NCBI GenBank assembly: GCA_013368315.1
Contig: JAACJM010000178.1
Coordinates: forward strand, 62,001-126,000
Source of the DNA: Tetrapyrgos nigripes
Lineage: Eukaryota > Basidiomycota > Agaricomycetes > Agaricales > Campanellaceae
Length of the DNA: 64,000 nucleotides
Direction of reading: 5' to 3'
In this document: in pieces, positions 57,859 through 64,000 of the stretch
Layout: the number at the start of each line of letters is the position of its first letter
Numbering within the stretch: position 1 is the first letter of the stretch
Position numbers and translations under genes: made by a program
The notes under the pieces: generated by a model
Databases searched by the model: none
Seen by the model: only the letters and a program-made list of their open reading frames with translations
What the model was told of the DNA's origin: nothing

Positions 57859-58927
57859 GTCATCTGGCGTAATTAGATCGTGCATGGTCGTACGAAGATG
57901 GTAAAATATTTCCTGAAGTGGCATTTGAAGTATGAAGGAGATGTGGGCCACCACTGCGTGTGGCAATGATGACGCCTAAAGGAAAGGGAGTGAGTGGCGA
58001 GCAACACTTGTCACCGATGACCGTACGTAGATCATGCATGATCGTACTATGAGGGAGATGCACGTCCAAGCGAGGACGTAGGAAGCAGACGGTCGAGTCA
58101 CGGCCGATAGAATAAGAATAAAAGGAATGATGGGAGTTCCCGGAAAGGAAATCAGTCCACAGTATGCACGAATAGGGGGTTGGGGGCGTAAAACGTAGGC
58201 GTAAGTATTAGGCTCTTGCTCAGTGGGGCTCGAAAGTAGGCAGAAGAGAAGTTGTAATTACAGTACATACTGGGGTTTATATACTTTGCTACATCTGTGC
58301 CTCGAAGTAATGAGAATCATATAATAAAACCATAAGGAGTGGGAGTTTTTCAAGGAACAGATAAAGAGTGTACGGGAGAGAAATTTGTGGAATAGAGGTT
58401 TGATAGGAGGAATGGATCGGCGAGTAGTAAGTATAAGAAAGCTAAATAAAGTAACATTGACCATGCTCGAGAGCAATTAGACTTACTTATACCAATACTT
58501 ATCCTCTATCCTGGGACCGGTACATCACCAGATGATAGTACGACGCAGTGTGGGGCCCAAACCCACGACGCTTGCGGTCAGCTCCGACTTTATGGATCCG
58601 ATTTTCCTGCCACAGGATCTGGAGTCAATGTCAAATATATTCGCTACATGTACGCCAATTTGAGGGTTGATCTTGTGGATTATGACTCGGCTAAGTACTA
58701 CTGACTATCAAGCGTCGAGGATCTGCCATTGTCAGTGAACGAGGTAGGGCCAGTTGGTAACTAGTAATGCAGATTACTTCTAAGTAGTGAGGCACTCAAA
58801 AGCCCTTTAAAAATAAGTATTTTTGTGTTGGTAGATGTAACACATTTTTTTACTTGCAGTGAACAATTGTGGCTGAATACAGTGGGGATCAGATCTACAT
58901 ATACGCACACGAAGAGTGTCAAGCGCA
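57859..58927. other. Gene-free, dispersed repeats
   Basis: Contains three segments found again on the right. GATGCACGTCCAAGCGAGGA at 58,057 recurs at 63,682. GGCGTAAGTATTAGGCTC at 58,199 recurs at 63,809. GTAATGAGAATCATATAATA at 58,307 recurs at 61,215, with the second copy lacking ~75 bp. These look like pieces of one multi-copy element; no ORF supports a type. Confidence 0.5.
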
Positions 58928-59556
58928 CAGCTGCGGACAGTCAAAGTCACCCACTTTTGTTGACCCTTTTCTACGGTCCCTATGATATGCTTAATCGAGA
59001 GATCTCATTGAGAAGATGCTCTAGTAATACTTTGAAGTAATTCCATCGAGCCGTTCACGAGCTACATACCATTTTAGGTAGTACCGACCCCTAAAGGTTG
59101 GCCTAACATGAAAACAAGTTTCTTAAATCCCGAAAAAATGCGCAATCGACTCCTTTTGTTGAGTTGGTTATGATTCTGAAAAAGGTTAAGACAATTCCAC
59201 GAGCAGATGTGTCAGAAATAAATCCCGTAATGACGGATGTAAAGCTAAAATCCATCGAGGCAAAGCGGGCTGTCTCGCAAAGCGCGATGATGCATTTGGA
59301 GTCTATCATAAATTAATGAATCGTAGTCATGTATTGTACTTAGATACTAAATCTTTCCCAGAACCCCGAAAGGGGTACACTGAATTGTTGAAAAGGTCAA
59401 AAAATTCGGCCAAACGGAAATACTGGTAGGAAAAATCCGGAAAAATCGTTTTTTCGACGTATCTCAATGAACTGAATATGATTCCGGTATTATTTTGGGG
59501 CTAAAAACTCAAAATCGGCGACAATGAAACTGGGTGACTTTGACTGTCCGCAGTTG
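58928..59556. mobile_element. 629-bp TIR element (MITE-like)
   Basis: The left end CAGCTGCGGACAGTCAAAGT and the reverse complement of the right end CAACTGCGGACAGTCAAAGT continue to TCACCCA on both sides (27 bp, one mismatch). Right flank is TA; left flank is CA, possibly a mutated TA. No ORF of note inside. Confidence 0.65.
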
Positions 59557-59591
59557 TATATCATCAGTCTAGCTAACCAAACTACTTTTCT

Positions 59592-59663
59592 GCGCGCCGC
59601 TTTTGGACGCTTAGATTAGCGCTCATTATTTTAGTGAAGCAGGGTTCAAATCCCACTGCACGC
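59592..59663 (+). other. tRNA-like sequence, probably a SINE head or tRNA remnant
   Basis: A 72-nt stretch has a B-box-like GGTTCAAATCC at its T-loop position and acceptor ends GCGCGCC / TGCACGC that pair with two mismatches. The D and anticodon arms do not fold well, so I do not call a working tRNA. The 170 bp that follow include a segment repeated in reverse at 47,290. Confidence 0.35.
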
Positions 59664-60240
59664 AACTATTATTAATATCAATTGTGCAGTCACTTGATAT
59701 CAAAGATATAGTGTTCCAGGAGTGAGGCAGTCCCCCTACACACTGCTGCTTCTAGAGACTTTCTGATCCAAAACAAGCACTCATGCTGAAGACAGTAAAT
59801 GAGCATCTATATATAGAGGTGCGCACTTCTTCTCTGACACTTTGGGACTTTCAGCGAGCTCTGGATCTACCACTAAGCTCTGAGGGAGGAATCTATAGCT
59901 CAATAAGACACTCAAGTAGTTAAATACAGATATTCAGATAGCTTGACCACATACTTGATGGCTATTACAACATCAAGCACATCCTTTTCCAACTCAACTG
60001 AGCACACAACACTGATTCAGAAACAAATGGCTTACTCTGAAGTTAGTAGCCCATAAGGATGAGGAAACTTCTTTATCAGCACTGGAATACTGTCTGGGAG
60101 GATCTTATGATGATAAGCACAGGGCTTTGAGTAATTTCTGTGCATTAACCAAGCATCCAGCTCAAGCTGCATGAATGGAATGGCAATTTGTCAAAAGACC
60201 AAGCTTTGAAAGTGATCAATCAATCAGAGTGAGAGATGAG
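59664..60240. other. Gene-free interval
   Basis: Contains the dispersed segment at 59,690-59,800 (CAGTCCCCCTACACACTGCT). Nothing else recognised. Confidence 0.4.
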
Positions 60241-60243
60241 ACT

Positions 60244-60806
60244 CCCCAACATCCTCACAGTCGAAAGCATCTCCAATTCCTTCCACTAATCTACCCCTCG
60301 CCAACACATTGATATTGACTGTCATGAACTCCACGACAGCCGAAATAGCGCCGCGAAAAGCAGACCGATGCAATCACCGGTTCCATGCACCCGAAAGCCA
60401 TTTCCAACTCCTTCCCCCAATCTACCCCTCGTCAACCCATCGGAATTGACTGTCGTGAACTACACGACAGCCGGAATGGCGCCGCGAAAAGACAGCAGAC
60501 CGATGCAATCAATCGGTTCCACGCACCCGAAAGCCATCGCGAACTCCTTCCCCCAATCTACCCTCGCCAACCCATCGAAATTGACTGTAATGAACTCCAC
60601 AACAGCCGAAATGGCGCCACGGAAAGACAGTAAAACGATCACCTTTCTCCTCGCCCTCTTATCTTTTAGATGCCCTCCCCAACATCCTCACAGTCAAAGG
60701 CATCTCCAACTCCTTCCCCAAATCTACCCTCGCCAATCTGACTGTCATGAACTCCACGACAGCCGAAATGGCACCACGGAAAGACAGCAAAACGATGCAC
60801 ATGGTG
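60244..60806 (+). repeat. Four-copy ~130-bp tandem repeat with coding character
   Basis: Units start near 60,265, 60,400, 60,537 and 60,698, each carrying CCAATCTACCC(T)CGCCAA, ATTGACTGT.(A/G)TGAACT and CGACAGCCG(A/G)AATGGCGCC. The third unit contains an intron-like piece ending TCTTTTAG. A plus-strand frame (60,368-60,901) repeats TTAGMAPRKDS / TTAEMAPRKDS, but adjacent units are read in different frames. Confidence 0.6.
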
Positions 60807-61165
60807 CACTGGGAGGTCTACTGGCCCATTGCCAACGTACCACCATGGTGGTGGTACGAAAGCAAGAGAGGCAGCGTGAGAAATTCCTTCGGATTTCCTA
60901 ATTGGCAATTTAGACGCCCATAGACGCCGACTAGATATTCGACGGATAGTGTACGGGATATATTTGTAACTTGGATATAAATCTAAATAGATGACTGAGA
61001 TATTGAACAGAAAGTTGCTATATATGGATGGTATTTTGGTTGTTGTGCAGACCTCAGATCGAGGTTCCGGACATGGTTACGGATATGGGTTGCCTCCGAA
61101 AAAGACGATAAGTCCGGCTTTCTGATATGGATGTCCACATCTGTAGTACTGATATTTTTATAGTA
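60800..61165 (+). repeat. Dispersed ~350-bp repeat, copy 1
   Basis: Starts GGTGCACTGGGAGGTCTACT and ends in TGTAGTACTGATATTTTTAT. The plus strand reads VHWEVYWPIANVPPWWWYES then KRGSVRNSFGFPNWQFRR. Copy 2 is at 63,335-63,675. Confidence 0.6.
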
Positions 61166-61870
61166 ATATGTCAGTGTGGGTCACTGTATACAGCGGCAGA
61201 TACGAGTCCTCAGTAATGAGAATCATATAATAAAACCATAAGGAGTGGGAGATTTTCAAGGAACAGAGAAAGAGTGTACGGGAGAGAAATTTGACCATGC
61301 TCGAGAGCAGTTAGACTTACTCATACCAATACTTATCCTCTATCCTCAGACCGGTACATCACCAGATGATAGTACGACACAGTGTGGGGCCCACAAACCC
61401 ACAACGCTTGCTCAAGGCGTAGGTGCGAAGAACGAAGACGGATACTCGGATTTCGGAGTCGGTGGTAGGCGGAGTAAGCCTAAAAGAGATGAAAAAGAAT
61501 AAAGAGGTAAAATGACAATTGTAGGTAATTAGAACGTTGGATGAAGGATTGAACAAAAAAAGATATGATAAGAGTGAAAAATATAATAAAGGAATAATCT
61601 ATGGGGACAGTACCGAGATGGTAGATTATTTCCTGAGGTGGCATTTGAACTACTATATTCACTCAGGTCAAGCTTACAATCTTCATCAATCTTATTGTCA
61701 AGAAACATGGAAAGGACTTCAATTCCTTCAAGAGAAAGCTTAAATGAGAAAGTTCTTCCGATTGTCAAAAGGCCCAGCTTGACCTGTGGACGAACATACA
61801 TGCCCCCACAGTCCGACCCCATCCCCGAGCCGTTTTGCTGGCCACCAGAAAGTAATATACATGAAAACTA
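61166..61870. other. Repeat remnant and gene-poor DNA
   Basis: 61,215-61,410 repeats 58,307-58,570 with an internal deletion. 61,610-61,650 resembles 57,890-57,930 (TATTTCCTGA(A/G)GTGGCATTTG). Remaining frames are short. Confidence 0.4.
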
Positions 61871-62712
61871 CATTTATACTTCCACCGTTCAAGGACCGTA
61901 CTGTCGACCTAACTTCCTCAACAGCCTCGATACTACCTTGAATCCTTGGATGTTGTCGACGGCATGCACTAGCTGGAATAGCTCTCTGTGAACACGGCCA
62001 CCTACAGAATGGTTGTAAGTGACCGTACACTGCACGAGGAGACATGTAAGTGACAGCAAAAATCGAGTATCTCAAAGTTACCACTCACCTAACAATCGTC
62101 GCGGTGATACATCACGTTAAATACCAGTCTCGAAAGGGAACTCACAGTCTTTGCACGGTTTCCTATACGTGGGAATGGAGATTGTCCTCATTTTCCGGTG
62201 GGCGTTGCGCTCTAGGAAGGGTAATCAGCGTGTGAGGAGCAAAGAACCACAGAGACTGACTTACCAGCTATCCTCAAATGTCGTCGGTGGATATTCACCC
62301 CGTAAATCAACTGGAATCCTTCGCTGGGGCACTGCCTTGCCCATTCCCTAGCGCGTTGACTAAAGGCTCGAGTCGTGAGACCAATCTTGAACGCCTTTGG
62401 GTTGTTCGTCGCCAGTGCATACAGGCCGAGTTTCGCATGACGAGCTCCTGGCGGTATGATTTGTCTTCGAGCCTATGAATGAAGATTAGATTAGGAGATT
62501 AGAGCGGGAAAAGACAAATCAAGGAGACGTACAGATTGGTGTGCGCAATGACAGGTTCCCAATGTCGTGGTAAGGAGAGGCCAGGAAAGACAGTGTACAA
62601 TCAGGTTGGAGAGCCACAGGAACAGGACGTGAAAACCACGTATAATAGCACCGAACAGAACAAAATTATTGAGAGCGGAGTTGGAGTGAAGATCCAAAAT
62701 GAGACGAACCAA
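61870..62712 (-). CDS. Putative T5orf172 / GIY-YIG-like domain protein, spliced
   Basis: Minus-strand exons: one at 62,471-62,265 gives GARHAKLGLYALATNNPKAF, KIGLTTRAFSQRAREWARQC and PSEGFQLIYGVN. A second at 62,211-62,146 gives ERNAHRKMRTISIPTYRKPC KD. After an intron comes C..VTYNHSVGGRVHRELFQL (about 62,040-61,960). The order Y.L.....FKIG.T...R...W..QC, a His-containing helix, then PC.DC...HRE.F fits the T5orf172 (DUF1766 / Mug113-like) fold, related to GIY-YIG nucleases, common in fungi and often of unknown role. A 5' exon from ATG 62,712 splices in frame but is hydrophobic and uncertain. Confidence 0.45.
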
Positions 62713-62899
62713 TTAGTATAGGTAATACGTTCGAAATCGTGTCGTATTAAACATGCATGAAAGACGGTGTGTAATCGGGAAAAGGAGGAGAATGAAGAGA
62801 ATTTTGAGTGGAAGTTCGAACATGCAAGGATAGACAATATATCGAACGGTGTTTGATGCAAAACGGAGGTGAAGAAAGAGGAAGAGAACCCATCAGTCA

Positions 62900-63334
62900 A
62901 ATAGAACCATTCCCACAGTGAGTGAACAGACTTACCATTGTTGTATTACTAGGAAAGCCCAAGAGCACGTAAAGACATCAAGGAAGAGATGAAAACGAGT
63001 CCTGACCTTTTGACTGGTCGTGGCTCACTTGCAAGAGCAGTTGAGCTGACTTGGTCGATTCTCAAAAGACTTAAGCCACACTGAGCGCCCACGTGACACT
63101 TTCCAAAACTAGGAAATGTGGGCCATCGCTGACGATGACGAGGCCCAGAATAAGGGAACGGTATATCGGCACATTATGGTAGAGCTATCGAGCTTGCCAA
63201 CCTGAAGACCACAGCCGGAATGGCGCCGCAAAAAGACAGCAGAACAATGCAATCCTTGGGACGTCCACGATAACCGGAAAGGTACCACATTCGAATTGCT
63301 GCCTCCTCAGACACGACATGACAGCCGTACAGGC
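62900..63334. other. Intergenic
   Basis: No gene recognised. A splice-donor-like ACAATG/GTAAGT on the minus strand near 62,937 might mark a first exon of the T5orf172-like gene. 63,205-63,260 resembles the 60.3-60.8-kb repeat unit. Confidence 0.3.
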
Positions 63335-63675
63335 GCCATGATACACTGGGAGGTCAACTGGCCCATTGCTAACGTACCACCGTGGTAGTGGTACGCAAGC
63401 AAGAGAGGCAGCATGAGAAATTCATTCGGATTTCCTTATTGGCAATTTAGACGCCGACTAGATATTCGACGGATAGTGTACAGGATATATTTGTGACTTT
63501 GATATAGATCTAAATAGATGACTGAGATATTTGAGCAGAAAGTTGCTATATATGGATGGTCTCTGATTGGTGTGCAGATCTCAGATCAAGGCTCCGGACA
63601 TGGTTACGGATATCCGTTGCGTCCGAAAAAGACTATGGGTGTCCATATCTGTAGTACTGATATTCTTATAGTATA
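63335..63675 (+). repeat. Dispersed ~350-bp repeat, copy 2
   Basis: Closely matches 60,800-61,165. The reading frame VNWPIANVPPW is followed by a TAG where copy 1 has TGG, so it is a pseudogene-like copy. Confidence 0.6.
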
Positions 63676-64000
63676 GGGGAGATGCACGTCCAAGCGAGGA
63701 CGTAGGAGGTACTAGACGGTCGAGTCATGGTATACTTATAATGATATAGTTCACAGTGGACGCAAATAGGGGCTTGGTCCAGTTGGCTTAGATGTAGGGC
63801 GTAGACGTAGGCGTAAGTATTAGGCTCAGGCTCAGTAGGACTCAAAAGTAGGCAGAAGAAAAGATGCATTTATCATACCCATGCTCAATGAACGCTCTGC
63901 AGCTCTGGTTATGCTTGGCTTTGTGTATCAGCCACCATCTGTCACGTCGGTGATACTGCTTATACTATGTGATTTTTTGAGATTGATACTGTTGCCTATT
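63676..64000. repeat. Copy of the 58.05-58.25-kb repeat, runs toward the right edge
   Basis: GATGCACGTCCAAGCGAGGA and GGCGTAAGTATTAGGCTC recur here in the same order as at 58,057-58,216. No gene is seen to the window end. Confidence 0.5.

Noticed and set aside
56800..58930. 3' LTR of the gypsy element
   Set aside because: No stretch here matches the 48,844-49,260 LTR; the 3' end appears lost.
59592..59663. Functional tRNA gene
   Set aside because: D and anticodon arms do not fold and the acceptor stem has mismatches.

Overview
The window looks like nuclear DNA of a filamentous basidiomycete, most likely an agaricomycete; I cannot name the genus. Short GT-AG introns of about 50-60 nt occur throughout. 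There are two large NACHT-WD40 NLR genes, a KDZ (Kyakuja-Dileera-Zisupton) transposase of the fungal CxC2 type, a chromodomain Ty3/gypsy element, Tc1/mariner elements and several lineage-specific hypothetical genes.

Left part (1-27,145). After a partial membrane-protein-like ORF entering from the left edge, the sequence is a tandem array of about 12.8-kb units: two full units and a third cut off at 27,145. Each unit holds three things. The first is a block of decayed dimeric alpha/beta-barrel (EthD-like) gene copies on the minus strand, nine central-exon copies in all. The second is a decayed lactonase / carboxy-cis,cis-muconate cyclase-like gene on the plus strand. The third is an NLR gene on the minus strand. 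The two NLR genes (8,638-13,114 and 21,432-25,880) look intact: my four-exon models keep one frame end to end, giving 1,433 and 1,424 residues. Each has a Q/N-rich N-terminus, a short N/G-rich motif, a NACHT ATPase and 14 nearly identical WD40 repeats.

Middle part (27,145-48,840). A 1.26-kb terminal-inverted-repeat element sits at the broken end of the array. Beyond it lie a KDZ transposase pseudogene (29,051-32,564), two paralogous genes of unknown function in opposite orientation (about 34.0-33.0 kb and 42.85-45.17 kb), and a gene of an agaricomycete hypothetical family (40,481-42,471). Between them, an unknown gene is broken by a 568-bp palindromic CACTA-like MITE and by a solo LTR that itself carries a Tc1-like foldback element. 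Removing each insertion with one target-site copy restores its frame.

Right part (48,844-64,000). A Ty3/gypsy element (5' LTR, upstream ORF, gag, protease, RT, RNase H, integrase, chromodomain) is decayed and carries an intact-looking Tc1/mariner element inside gag. Almost every in-frame stop in the gypsy and KDZ genes is a TGA where the family has arginine, which is what C-to-T change at CGA codons would produce. The last 7 kb are repeat-rich: short tandem repeats, another TIR element, a tRNA-like/SINE-like unit, a fourfold ~130-bp repeat, and a spliced gene resembling the T5orf172/GIY-YIG-like family.

Taken together, this is an accessory, transposon-dense region in which an NLR immune-receptor locus has been tandemly duplicated along with small metabolic genes that are mostly decaying.
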